A stretch of 64,000 nucleotides of DNA from Cercis canadensis. Lineage: Eukaryota > Streptophyta > Magnoliopsida > Fabales > Fabaceae. Location of the stretch: assembly GCA_003255065.1 (NCBI GenBank), contig QAOA01004253.1, positions 185,863 to 249,862 of the forward strand, written 5' to 3'. Below, piece by piece: positions 52,681 to 63,811 of the stretch (positions are counted from its first letter, which is position 1; the number at the start of each line of letters is the position of its first letter). The position numbers and the translations under genes were made by a program. The notes under the pieces are model-generated. The model worked only from the letters and a program-made list of their open reading frames with translations. It did not search any database and was not told the DNA's origin.

Positions 52681-53117
52681 CTTCAATTGCCGTTTTGTAA
52701 TCTTTTCTGAGCTTAATTGGCTCACAATGCAAAAACTTAAAATAGGGTTTGAAATCCTGAGATTCAATTCAATCAAAATCAAGGAGAAATTAGGGTTTCT
52801 TTGAACAAGAAGAACAGTGAACAATTTAGGGTTCTTTCCTTCTTCCCTCAGACTCTCAAGCCTACGAACTATCATGGACAGTGTCTGGGCAGAGCAGCAC
52901 TGGAAGTCAGGGTATTTTTGGAAAATTGATAGTATTTCTGGGTATACATTACTTGAACCAAATATGAAAATACAATTTTGTTGGGAATGCACCATGATAT
53001 TCCCAAAAAAGTTTAAACATAAAATACTAATTTTTTCAATAATCTCATTCCTAAAAATGAGATTCCCAAAAAAATAAAAATTCTCAGAAAAGAGATAGTT
53101 AATACTAAACACCACCT

Positions 53118-53476
53118 ATAAACTTACCAAAAAGTTGTTTTTGTTAGTGTTCTTTCTCTTAAAAATTTTTAGTTGATTGGCGGTGATGGGGTAAACAGAA
53201 ATACTAAGAAATGTACTTGCCAGAAGTATAAGTGGACTTCGTGTCAATGCATTGCCAGAGGCGGACCCATTTGTACTTGTGAAATGGACATTCCCACGAG
53301 CTGGTTTCTACGTCCTTGCTAGGAAGCACTGTGGAAATTGCGTAGTGCTTTCTGCTTCTCTACCTTTTCCTCACAGTGGACAACCAGAACCCTCATAAAA
53401 GCATTCCAATCTCACTAGCATTAGCCTCCATTGGCGAAAATCAAGAACCCACAAACAAAATTGCTGAGTTCGTGGA
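53118..53476 (+). promoter_or_regulatory. Upstream region and leader of the TNL gene
   Basis: The part 53170-53345 is homologous to repeated copies at 62689-63180 (shared 'ggacccatttgta(c/t)ttgtgaaa' and 'ttgctag' phrases), so it is a duplicated TNL-family promoter. A short upstream frame begins at ATG 53376 and overlaps the TNL start in another frame (ends 53558). The gene-capture element ends only 360 bp before the TNL ATG. Confidence 0.6.
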
Positions 53477-56400
53477 ATGGCATTTCCTGTTGATGGAGCC
53501 TCTTCTTCTTCCTGTCCTTCTGATTTCGCCCCACAAAATAACTACCAAGTTTTCTTGAGTTTCAGGGGAGAAGACACCCGCAGAGGATTCACAGACCATT
53601 TGTATGCTTCTTTGCAAAGAAGGGGAATCGTTAATTTCAGGGATGACCCAGAATTGGAGAGAGGAGAAGTGATTTCATCAGAACTCATCAAAGCAATTGA
53701 AGGGTCTATGTTTGCTATTATCGTTCTCTCCCAAAATTATGCCTTTTCCACTTGGTGTTTGGATGAGCTCCAAAAAATTGTTGAGTGCAAGAAAATTTTG
53801 GGGCAAGCAGTTTTTCCAATCTTCTACGGTGTGGAACCATGTGATGTAAGACACCAAAGGGGATTTTTTGAGGAAGCCTTCAGAAAACATGAAGAAAGGT
53901 TTGGAGGAGACAAAGAGAAGGTGCAGAGATGGAGAGATGCCTTTAGAGAAGTCGCTAATATCTCTGGTTGGGACTCCAAGGATCAGTAAGTTTGTTCATG
54001 ATTAAGATTCTTATATGTCATTCCAATTTTGAATTATTTTGACAGAGATTGCGTGATTTTTGGGTATTACCCAACATTTGATTGTATTAATGTAGTATCC
54101 AATTAATTGAGCACTCTGACTTAAAGGGTAGTTTAGTGTAAAGCCGATAGACCGAGATTGAAGAGGAGGACAGAAAAATAGAGGTTTTACTTGCATAGTC
54201 CTCAAAGGGGTTGGTGTCATTTACCATTAGCTTACTAGTGCAATACTGGGCCATTCCACTAAAAGGACTAGCTAATGTATTTCCCTTGACTATTATGGTA
54301 AAAGTTTTGAGGGTATGAATGTGGTATTAATTAATTAGGCAATTCTGTCTGAAAGAAGTTTGACTTGCATAGTCCTCAGATGGGTTGGTACCATTTACCA
54401 CTTGCTTATTACTGCAATTCTGGGCAATTCCAATGAAAGGAGTGGCTATCATATTTCTCTTAACTATGGTGTATCTTGAAATATTTTAACTTGAACACAT
54501 TGGCTTAGCTCACATGTAAAGGTGGGCATATATTGGGGGAGATTCTAAGTTATTTTATTCTTATAAGTGAAGCAAATCTCCCATCAAAGAGAAAGATAAG
54601 TATCTCAAAAGAAACCTATTGATAGATACTGTTAAAACTTGTCAATGATTATATGCTGTGGAGAGATTTTGTAGCTTCGGGTTTTTGGGGCCTTTTTATA
54701 GCTATACTTGTTCAAATGATTTTAAGGATGTATCTGATTAACATTTAAAATATTGATGAAACTACATGAGGTGTCTTACAACTTACTAACATATGTTAAA
54801 GAAAGTTAGGACATTTATTCTTTTCCGAACTTATATTTTCTTCTTCTTATTTGTTTGTGGCTCATTTTGTACTACTTTAACCTGTAACTCTGATGGTCAA
54901 GAGGAAACAAGTAAGTTGGGGAAGAAACAGGTAACATCTTCTGGAATTTACCTATATATGATGTCTTGATTAATTTTTCAAGTACATTAGAATTAAAGCC
55001 TTCACTCTGACAGTATTTAGGATTTATAGACATCAATTATCTCATACGCTGCTAAGCTGCAAAATGTTTTGAACCATTATGGCCAAGTTTAATGTCCGAC
55101 ACATATCATATTTTGTACTTCCTCTTGGTTTATTTGTCTATGATTGGGATTCCACTAATCACGGGCTTAATCTTTTCTACTACACAGGCATGAAGCAGAA
55201 CTGATTGAAAGCATTGTTGAAGTACTATACAGAAAATTGCAGCCTAAGTTGCCATATTACAAAAGTAACTTAGTTGGAATTGATTCAAGGGTGGAGGAAG
55301 TGACCTCACTATTATGTATGGGGTCAAATGATGTTCGCTTCATAGGCATATGCGGTATGGGTGGGATAGGTAAGACAACTATTGCTAGAGAAGTTTATGA
55401 AAGAATCCAAGATGTATTCGAAGTTAGTTGCTTTCTTGTCAATGTTAGAGAGGTTTCAGAGACAAATGGATTGGCCTACATTCAAAGACAGCTACTTTCT
55501 CATCTCAAGCAAAGTTGCATTGACAATTTTAATTTGTATGATGGAAAAAAGACAATAAGAAACCTTTTATGCAAGAAAAAAGTTATTCTTGTTCTTGATG
55601 ATGTAAGTGAATTGAGCCAATTGGAGAATTTGGCTGGGAAAGACTGGTTTGGTCCTGGAAGCAGAGTAGTAATCACAACCAGAGATAAGCACTTGCTGAT
55701 AACACATGGAGTGCATAAAGAATATAAGGTTGGTGGGTTAAATCATGATGAAGCCCTTCAGCTCTTCTGTCAGAAAGCCTTTAAAAGAGATGAACCAAAA
55801 GAAGGCTATTTGGATTTATCTAAAGATGTGGTTAAATATGCTGGAGGCCTTCCTTTGGCACTTGAAGTATTGGGCTCGTTTCTTTGTGGAAGAACTGTGA
55901 ATACATGGCACAGTGCTTTAGAGCAAATAAAAAATATTCCAGACCCAAAAATCCTGGATAAACTTCAGATAAGTTATGATGGATTGCATCCCATGGAAAA
56001 GAATATGTTTCTGGATATTGCATGTTTCTTCAAAGGAATGGACAAAGATGAGGTGATAGAAATATTGGAAAATTGTGGTCATTTTCCTGAAATTGGAATT
56101 GAAATCCTCATTGAAAAATCTCTGCTAACTCTCCGTTATGATAAGTTGTGGATGCATGATTTGCTTCAAGAATTGGGCAAGAACATTGTTTTCCAAGAAT
56201 CTCCCAGTAATCCTGGCAGACGCAGTAGGTTGTGGAAACAAGTGGATATCAATAATGTATTGGTAAAAAATAAGGTATGCACATGATTTTCTGCAATTAT
56301 GATCAATCCTTTGGTGTTACATAAATATTTTGGTATAATATGCAAACTAGATGAATATGATATATCTTTTGTTTCCTTACGTTTTTAATCCACAAATTTA

Positions 56401-58494
56401 TTTTGTTTACTAGGGAACTGAAGCAATTCAAGGAATGGTGTTGGGCTTACCTCAAGGATATGAAGCAATTTCTGGAATACCTTTGGACTTACCTCAGGGT
56501 TATGAAGCTTGCTTGCACCCAGATGCCTTCTCAAGGACAAGTCAGTTGAAATTACTCAAGTTATATAACATGCGACTTCCCCCCTATGGTCTCAATAGTC
56601 TATCTAGTGCACTAAAGGTTCTTGACTGGATACAATGTCCTTTAAAATCTCTGCCACATAACATTGAACTGGATGAACTCGTTGATCTCAAATTGTGTCA
56701 TAGCAAACTTGAACAACTTTGGAATGGAACAAAGGTAAGATCCTTCCACTGAAAGATCTATCTTATCTCTCTAGAACTTTGGAAGCTAACAATTTTTTTC
56801 ACTCAATTTTTCTTTATCAGTTTCTAGGAAGTTTGAAGTTCATCGACTTGAGTTTTTCCAAGAACTTAACCCAATCCCCAGATATTTCTGGTGTTCCAAA
56901 TCTTGAAAGATTGGTTTTGAAAGGTTGTGGAAGCCTATTTAAAGTTCATCCATCCCTTGGACTCCACAGGAAACTTGTTCTAGTGAATTTTAAAGATTGC
57001 AAAAATCTTAAATATCTTCCAAATAAAATGGAAATGAGTTCTACAGAGCATTTGATTCTTTCTGGCTGCTCAAAAGTTAAATGGCTTCCAGAGTTTGGGG
57101 GAAGTATGGAACATCTATCAAGGCTTTCTTTAGAGGGAACTTCCATAACAGAACTACCCTTATCCATTGGATGTCTGATTGGCCTTGCTGACTTGAATTT
57201 AAAGGATTGCAAAAATCTTGTTTTCCTTCCAAGTACTATTCATAATTTGAAGTCCCTCAGGATTCTCAATATCTCTGGTTGCTCAAAAATTTCTAGATTG
57301 CCAGAAAATATGAGGGAAGTCAAGTGTTTGGTGGAACTTGATGCAAGTGAAACTGGTATTGAAGAAGTCCCTTCATGCATCTTCGATCTAAAAAATCTTA
57401 AAGTATTATCCTTTAAGGGATGCCAAGGGTTAGTGTCTAAGTCATGGAATTGGCTTCTGCCCTTTGGGTGGATCTTGGGGAGTCATCCTGTTCCCAAGGG
57501 CTTCAGATTACCTCATTCTTTCTCAACTTTATCCTCGTTGCGAAGATTAAATTTAAGTTATTGCAATCTCTCTGAAGGATCAATCCCCAGTGATATGGAC
57601 TGCTTATCGTCATTGAAGAGCTTAGATCTAAGTGGCAACAACTTTATTAGCCTACCTAGCAGCATTTCTAAACTCTCGAAGCTGGAAGTTATTGTCTTAA
57701 ACTGTTGCAAGAGGCTGCAATTACTGCCAGAGCTTCCATTAAGTATAGAGTCATTAGATGCATGCAATTGTTCTGCACTAGAAACTTCCAAATTCAATCC
57801 ATCAAAGCCATGCAATGTCTTCACATTGAGCAAGGAACAAGTCTTCACAGGAAATGACATTGATGCTATGAATATATTCATGGCATTACAAAGAATCCGT
57901 CAGGTCTGCACCCTGTTCTCCCTCTGAATGTATGCATATCTGTGACATACTCTCCCATTCTTGTTACTTATTCAAGATAATTTTTTGTTTATACAGGAAA
58001 ATTATAATCTCCAACCAAGATTTGAAATGCTTATCCAGGGGGATACAATTCCATCGTGGTTTGAGAATTCAAAATATCGTTCCTTGGCAGCAGTACATGT
58101 CCCTCGTATTTGGCCTCTAACTGAATGGGTGGGATTTGCGTTATGTTTTTTGTTGGTGAATGTTTGCGATTACTGTCGTTATCATGAAATTGATTGTTAT
58201 TTGTATAACAACAATTATGATCCAAGGAAGACCCTTATTTGCTCGAGGACAATACCTCATATTGAGCTAGGCGAACCTCACCTTTATATTCTCTATTTGC
58301 CTGGGAATCAATTCCGTGACAAAATTTATGGAGACAATGATCGCAGTGAAATTGAATTTGTATTGAAATCATATTGCTGTGGAGGAGGGATAGAAATAAT
58401 TGAGTGTGGGAGCCGTCTGGTGTATCAGCAAGATGTCGAAGGATTGAACAATGCAATGGGTCAATGCAGCAACAGTGTCTTACCTCCCCAATGA
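53477..58494 (+). CDS. TIR-NBS-LRR (TNL) disease-resistance protein
   Basis: Five exons, 53477-53985, 55188-56274, 56414-56734, 56821-57903 and 57997-58494 (all GT-AG), give an open 1165-aa frame with one exon set per domain, the usual TNL layout. TIR domain, residues 22-165 (YQVFLSFRGEDTR), with the NADase glutamate E97 in WCLDEL. NB-ARC: P-loop GMGGIGKTT 226-234, kinase-2 VILVLDDV, RNBS-B GSRVVITTRD, GLPL box, MHD at 492-494. LRRs span about 560-960; residues 1005-1140 form a C-JID domain (IPSWFENS). Such proteins are intracellular receptors that assemble into NAD-cleaving resistosomes on effector recognition and signal through EDS1. All key motifs are intact, so it is probably functional. 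Odd: LPQGYEA occurs twice in exon 3. The recognised pathogen is unknown. Confidence 0.96.
54085..54475. repeat. Imperfect tandem duplication in TNL intron 1
   Basis: 'acttgcatagtcctca' occurs at 54189 and 54363, each followed by similar text ('ggttggt', 'catttacca', 'tgcaat.ctgggc', 'attcca'), period about 174 bp with indels. Confidence 0.8.
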
Positions 58495-59320
58495 AGAGAA
58501 CTTGAAGCAGGCAATGACTTGATGTTGTGATGAATTAGAGCAGGAAGATACCAGAAAAGTAGTCAAATTAGAAAGAGAGGCTTTGTATATCTGTAAATAC
58601 TTGAATAAACAGATTGTTCGTGGCCAAAGTATACAAACATTTTTCTAGACCTCAGGCTATTTGTGATTCCCAAGTATGAAGCTCAAAACAAAGCGCTTAG
58701 TAGATAGCAGTCATTCCAATTACTACATGATCACTATATGTTGCTGAGGAAACAAACCAGTAGCAACTTTCTAGTTCCTTGTCTACACTAATCTTTCTAT
58801 GCTTACGAAATTGTTATGTCATTTGTTTACATTGCGTTTTTGAGTCTACGAAATTGTTGATGATACCACGTCATTTTTAACGTGACACTCATCACTGGTT
58901 CTAACGGTATTGAGTGCTGGTATATGGAGGGACTGAAATATTGGGTTTGAAGATTGTGGTAGTAAATTGATTAAATTGAACTGTGAGGAAAAAAATTGAT
59001 AATCCGTGTATTTGTAAAGACTAAAATCACATTTTATTCTAAAACTTAATTGTCCAATATATAAGAACCCTAAATAAAACAAAATCATAGGTTCCAAATA
59101 TTCATTACATTTAGCCATATTGTATCTTAAATAAGAATATTGATATCTTCATGTATGCAAAAAAATCTTAGGTTCAATTTCATGCAATACTCACTATGAA
59201 ATAAAATATTTTGAGCAAAATCAACATAATAGTTTTGTTTTGGGTCATTCTATGAAGAATGTAATATAACATTTTGATCTACAAGGCTAAGCCCACGAAA
59301 AACACTGTATTTATTATAGA
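58495..59320. other. TNL 3' untranslated and flanking sequence
   Basis: A poly-A signal AATAAA lies at 58604-58609, about 110 bp after the stop. Sequence at 58495-58640 recurs at 62085-62290, and 58770-58840 recurs at 63445-63500 plus 63812-63840, so the flank was duplicated with the gene. No other gene seen. Confidence 0.7.
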
Positions 59321-59324
59321 ATTA

Positions 59325-59600
59325 TACTCATATTGAGCTAAGTCAACTTCACTTTTATATTCTCTATATGTCTGCTAGAGAATACCATAACAGGATTTAT
59401 AAAGACAATGATATTAGTTAAATTAAATTTATTTTGAAAACAAAGTATTGTGAAGGGCTAGAAATAATAGGGCGTTGGGGGCCGTCTGGTATATGAGCCA
59501 GATTTTGAAATTGGAATAAAACAATTTGGTCATTCCTCCCAATTGAGACAACATGAAGCAGCCAATGAGAAGACATCGTTCAGGCCATTGAAGGGACAAA
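59325..59600 (+). pseudogene. TNL last-exon remnant (C-JID end)
   Basis: Aligns with 58257-58520 of the intact TNL exon 5: 'catattgagcta(a)g', 'ctttatattctctat', 'gacaatgat', 'agaaataat' and 'gccgtctggt(a/g)tat' recur in order. Stops and indels interrupt it. It is the tail of a tandem TNL copy whose TIR, NBS and LRR parts are gone. Confidence 0.85.
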
Positions 59601-60431
59601 AAAAATGACAAGACATAGATATGATTCATCATGAATTACACAATGCACATAGAGCAATTAGATGAAACCTTTTCTATTTCTTGTTCTAATGCTTTTTTGT
59701 TTTTGTTCAGAAGATACAACTTTGAATTAGAACTCATAGACAGCCCCATGGGATTTTTTATTTCGTACATCACTAGTCTATTTCTACGGTGATTTTAATA
59801 AATTTGGGTGTTTTTTATTCTTTTTTCGTTAGGTTGATTTCTTTTCTAATACAATGCATGGATTTTGAATTTTTGCCTTCTTTTCTTAAGCGCTTCTACT
59901 TTTCCACAAAGATTTTAGCGAACCCTTTACTGGGTCGAGGACTCATTTATTTAGCAAATTTGATTTTTGCCTTGGTGTCTTAGCTTCAGTTGGCATCTGG
60001 CCTTAAAGGACTACAATGCCGTCTTGCATAATGAGACCTATCTCTGATCAAAATTTGATGAGTGGATGACCTCAAGTTTTTGTAGCAGCCCTCTAAGGTA
60101 AGCACTATAAACCTAAAGATTTTTTGTTTAAAAGCTGTTAAATTTGAGAATGAGAAGGACTCTGTGTTTTACTGTTAAGATAAAGTATCCTTTTGCATTA
60201 TTGGAATTTCCGACAGGGAAAGTCTCTTCCCTATTTCAGTTATCAAACCGTTAAATATGCCAGCAGAAATCTTTGCATTATTCTTTGTGTAAATGCTGAA
60301 GTCCATGCTTGTATCAATTGTCAAATGCTTCAACTTGCCAATTTCATCATATTGCATCTTGTTTGTCCGGTTCTAAATACATATAGGCATGGATTCAAAT
60401 AAATGTTTGCAATTGCAATTGCATCCGCAAA
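59601..60431. other. Intergenic sequence
   Basis: No gene or clear element recognised. Short 'gcaattgcaattgcatccgc' phrases lie just before the solo LTR (about 60408-60428) and related ones just after it (61569-61650), so this CA/TTG-rich patch was the insertion target. Confidence 0.5.
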
Positions 60432-60436
60432 TATTG

Positions 60437-61565
60437 TGTAAGCTTCACAATCCTCTATCCTACTTTTGATGATAACAAATGATTCTATAACTACTAATCT
60501 ATGTTATTTGTTTAAGTATTTTTCTAAGTATAGGTTAGCAAAAAAAAGCTAAGAACTGGTTCTGCAAGTTGCAAGAACTAGTTCTTAAACCAGTTCCTCT
60601 CTTCTGGTTGATGTTAGTCATGCAAAGTCTCAAATCCCAAAGTGCTTGTCCGAAGGTCATTTCATATGTGATATAACCGTTTCCCTATGAAGAGTTGGTG
60701 GAGATCCACGTTTCATGGGAAGTTAGTAAAAAGTAACTTCTTTGTCACTACAAGACAAGGGAAATGGTTAGTGGACTTGGATTAAATCTCGGCTTGACAT
60801 CTGTCCTATTATCAAGGGTGAAGATTGATCTTCACGTGCTGCCCTCTTTCATTAATATTCAGCTTTCCCATGCTTTTTGAAGATAACAGAGAGGAGAAGC
60901 AGAAAGAAGAAGATACAGAGCAAGAGCTAGGGTGCGACAACAACTCTTTCTTCTTCAACTTTGTACTGAGAGTTTCTTCTTCTTTATGTTCTAAACTGTG
61001 TAAAATCTGCTCTAGGGAGAGAGAGAGAGAGTACTTTAATGGAGCTCAATTCCTTTTTGAGTGTTAAGAACTTAGGATTTCAGTAGGAAATCCAAGAGGG
61101 ACTTCTAGCTGTGATACTAGAAGAAGAAAGTTCTTGATGAGCTTTAGTGTGAGAAACCATGGTTGTAAAAGCTTGAAGATGCTTGGACAAATTAAACTCA
61201 ATCTAGTGGAACCACAAAGCTTTGGGAGAAGTGGATGTAGGCCTTAGTGCTGAACCACTATAAATATGTAGCTAAAATCTTCTTAACTCTTCTCTTTAAT
61301 TCTTAATTGCTTATGTTTACAAGATGTCTTTGAAATTTTGAATTGAATATGCTTAAGTTTTCTGGACTGGTTTATATGTGTTATCTTTGTGGAATGAATC
61401 TAAGCTTCACTATGTATTTATTTAGTTTTAGAACTAGTTCTTAAGTTGTAGAATTAGTTATGTATTGTTTAGAGCTTAGTTTAAATTCTGTGTTTAGTTC
61501 ATTTGAATTGAATTTTTTGAGAAACTCCTATTCACCACCCCTAGGAGTATTTCCTGTGACATTCA
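60437..61565 (+). mobile_element. Solo LTR of the SIRE-type Copia family
   Basis: 1129 bp closely resembling the LTRs at 20097-21256 and 30313-31458 but in the opposite orientation, starting TGTAAGCTTCACAATCC and ending TTCCTGTGACATTCA. A perfect 5-bp target duplication TATTG flanks it (60432-60436 and 61566-61570). No internal region remains, so recombination between two LTRs removed it. Confidence 0.92.
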
Positions 61566-61570
61566 TATTG

Positions 61571-62084
61571 CAATTGCAGTTCTGTAATTGCGGCCAGCTA
61601 TTATCACATTTCTAACAATTCCCGCAACCGCAACCATTACTACAACCGCAATTTGAATCTCTTCATATGGGAGATACTTGTAATCATTTTGGAACTTACT
61701 AAATGCTTTCAAGAGATAAACAAATAGTTATTACAGCCTCTTTTGGCTTTAGAGCACTTTTTTAAGTCCAGAATCTGACAATTGATTTAAAAAATTTATT
61801 TGTATATTTGGTATGGAAATCTCTAGCTTCCTTGTATACGTAAATAAAGCATAAACACTGTCTCTTGCTTGTTATATTTAGGAGATGGTTGACTCTTCCA
61901 ACATGGTTAATGTGTGCCTGATGTTTGTGACTGTTTATCGATCAGTTAAATGCAGGAGTTTAGTGTACAATACACTCTGCTTGTTGAAACAAGCATAATT
62001 TAATTTTCATTACAAAAGTTAGTTTGGAATGAATTATGGTAATGAGTTCCACATAAAGGTTTATGTGTTGATTCATAGACAGAC
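61571..62084. other. Intergenic sequence
   Basis: Nothing recognised beyond short CAACCGCAA-type repeats at 61590-61650. Confidence 0.5.
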
Positions 62085-62290
62085 TGCAACTTACTAGGAA
62101 GATACTAGATAAGTAGACAACTCAAAAAGAGAGGCTTTTGTTTATGTTATTTTTTTTTTTTCATTACATGATGACACGAAGCTCAAAATTCTGATCTCTT
62201 GTAAACTATTCAAACTCTTCAAATATATGCAAATATTTGAATAAATACTTATTCGATAAGTCACAAGTTTTAACATTTACATGATTTGAA
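62085..62290 (+). repeat. Duplicated TNL 3'-UTR sequence
   Basis: Matches 58495-58640 after the TNL stop ('ggaagatac', 'aagtag', 'agagaggctttt', 'aaatatttgaataaa'), with a poly-T insertion. It fits the same lost tandem copy as the 59325-59600 exon remnant. Confidence 0.7.
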
Positions 62291-62633
62291 TTTGGGACTT
62301 CTACGAAAAAATACCTAGTACTCAACTATCAAGATGTCCCTCTAAAAATGAAGACTGTGGTTGATGGAAACTAATTGACAAAGATAAATCTTAGTCAATT
62401 ACTATAGAAGGCAACCAATTGGGCAGACAAGTCCATAAATCAAATGACTAGTTCGTTTGGTCAATCAATTAAGTACAAATTGATGGAATTAAGTTTGTGT
62501 ATCAATTAAAAATCAAGAAAATTTTGATTTTGAAATATCGGTAAAAATATTCCAACAACATAAGCTTCAATTTATAATTCGACTACCAATCAAGCCAAAA
62601 GAATTGGCATTTATGAAACTCAACTATAACTTA

Positions 62634-63180
62634 GCATTTTTCTAATGAGCATTTTCCTATGCCACAATGAGAAGTCGTTATTAATTTGATTGATGGTAGG
62701 GTAAAGGGAAAATGCAAAGAAATGCAGCATTATCATTTTTGGCTAAAGTAAAGATTTACACCAAACAAGTATTAATTATTCAACTTCTTGGTTTGATGAG
62801 AGGACAGAAGTAAACTTGTCCATGTATTGCTAGATGTGGACCCATTTGTAGCATTTTTCTAATGAGCATTTTCCTATGCCATAATGAGAAGTCGTTATTT
62901 GATTGATGGTAGGGTTAAGGGAAAATGCAAAGAAATGCAACATTATCATTTTTGGCTAAAGCAAAGACTTACACCAGACAAGTATTAATTATTCAATTTC
63001 TTGGTCTTTCTTTGATGAGAGGACAGAAGTAAACGTGTCCATGCATTGCTAGATGTGGACCCATTTGTATTTGTGAAAATGTGTCCATGCATTGCTAGAC
63101 GTGGCCCCATTTGTATTTGTGAAAAGGTTTCTACTTCCTTGCTACAAAGAAGCCTCCTGGAATTGGCTGATTGCATAATG
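62634..63180 (+). repeat. Tandemly repeated TNL promoter-like segment
   Basis: A ~217-bp unit beginning 'gcatttttctaatgagcatt' at 62634 repeats at 62851; a 46-bp sub-unit ('gtgtccatgcattgctaga') repeats at 63035 and 63081. The sequence is homologous to 53170-53345 just upstream of the intact TNL, pointing to another TNL start nearby or lost. Confidence 0.8.
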
Positions 63181-63497
63181 CATTCTCTTCTTTAGCTCTG
63201 TTATTACTTTTTCTGTAATTCATTTAGTAGCCCATACCATATTGTTGAAATGAAATGAAATAATGATTAAATGATACCTTTTTATTATGAGTCGCACATC
63301 GGTTTCACAAATAGTTATAGAATAATCTTTAAGTCTAAGAAGCTCTATCACTTAATAAATTAATATTTTAGATTTGACTCTCCTCTTGAACTTAAAATTT
63401 AACACTTTCATTCCCTTTCCTTAAAGAATATAAGTCAACTTCTTCTTTCCTTTCCTACACTAATCTTTCTATGCTTCTCCATTATGAAATTGATATG

Positions 63498-63811
63498 TGA
63501 TACGGTTATGTTCCTACAAACAGAACCAAGAGGAAGGGTAGAGCGGTTCAGAGAGAGGAAAATGGTTTCTCTTCATTCATTAACAATTTTCATACCCATT
63601 ACAAGAGGATCCCACTCTATTTATAGAACAAATTACAGCAATTAACAGAAATCCTCTAACTAATTCTGGCTTTTGCTTAGCTGGCAACTTGTAAACCTCT
63701 TAGCTTATTAAGCTAGCTAACAAAGTCCTTAATCCTCAAGAAGTCTTCTGTTTGTATCCATACTTCCTTCCTCATTATCACTAACCCTCTAACTTACCCT
63801 GGTTTATATCA
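63498..63811. mobile_element. Solo LTR of an unidentified LTR retrotransposon (314 bp)
   Basis: It starts TGATACGGTTATG and ends TTTATATCA, with a 5-bp target duplication ATATG on both sides (63493-63497 and 63812-63816). The empty site is preserved at 58815-58835, the paralogous TNL 3' flank, which lacks the insert. It holds a TATA-like 'ctatttatag'. Confidence 0.85.

Larger units (their letters stand above)
46832..53117. mobile_element. Putative gene-capturing (Pack-type) hAT-like element, 6.3 kb
   Basis: The left end AGGTGGTGTTTGGTA (46832-46846) and the right end, on the other strand, AGGTGGTGTTTAGTA (53103-53117) match at 14 of 15 bases. Flanking 8-mers TAACTTTA and ATAAACTT are only loosely alike, so the target duplication is not proven. 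Inside lie intron-bearing fragments of COQ4 (+), a KDM5/JMJ17-type gene (-), a PP2C gene (-) and two unidentified coding-like pieces. No transposase is seen. Capture of several unrelated genomic fragments between transposon ends is known for Pack-MULEs and other Pack-TYPE elements. Two separate MITEs flanking a rearranged segment is the alternative. Confidence 0.5.

Noticed and set aside
52585..53115. 176-codon minus-strand frame as a stand-alone gene
   Set aside because: It runs from transposon-end sequence into the PP2C first exon; only the last 31 codons look coding and they end in an internal stop of the PP2C frame.
56719..57927. Unspliced frame starting at 56719 as a separate LRR gene
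   Set aside because: It reads through intron 3 of the TNL gene; splicing at 56734/56821 and 57903/57997 keeps one continuous 1165-aa frame.
60825..61067. 80-codon frame inside the solo LTR
   Set aside because: It lies entirely in LTR sequence and is not open in the other LTR copies of this family.
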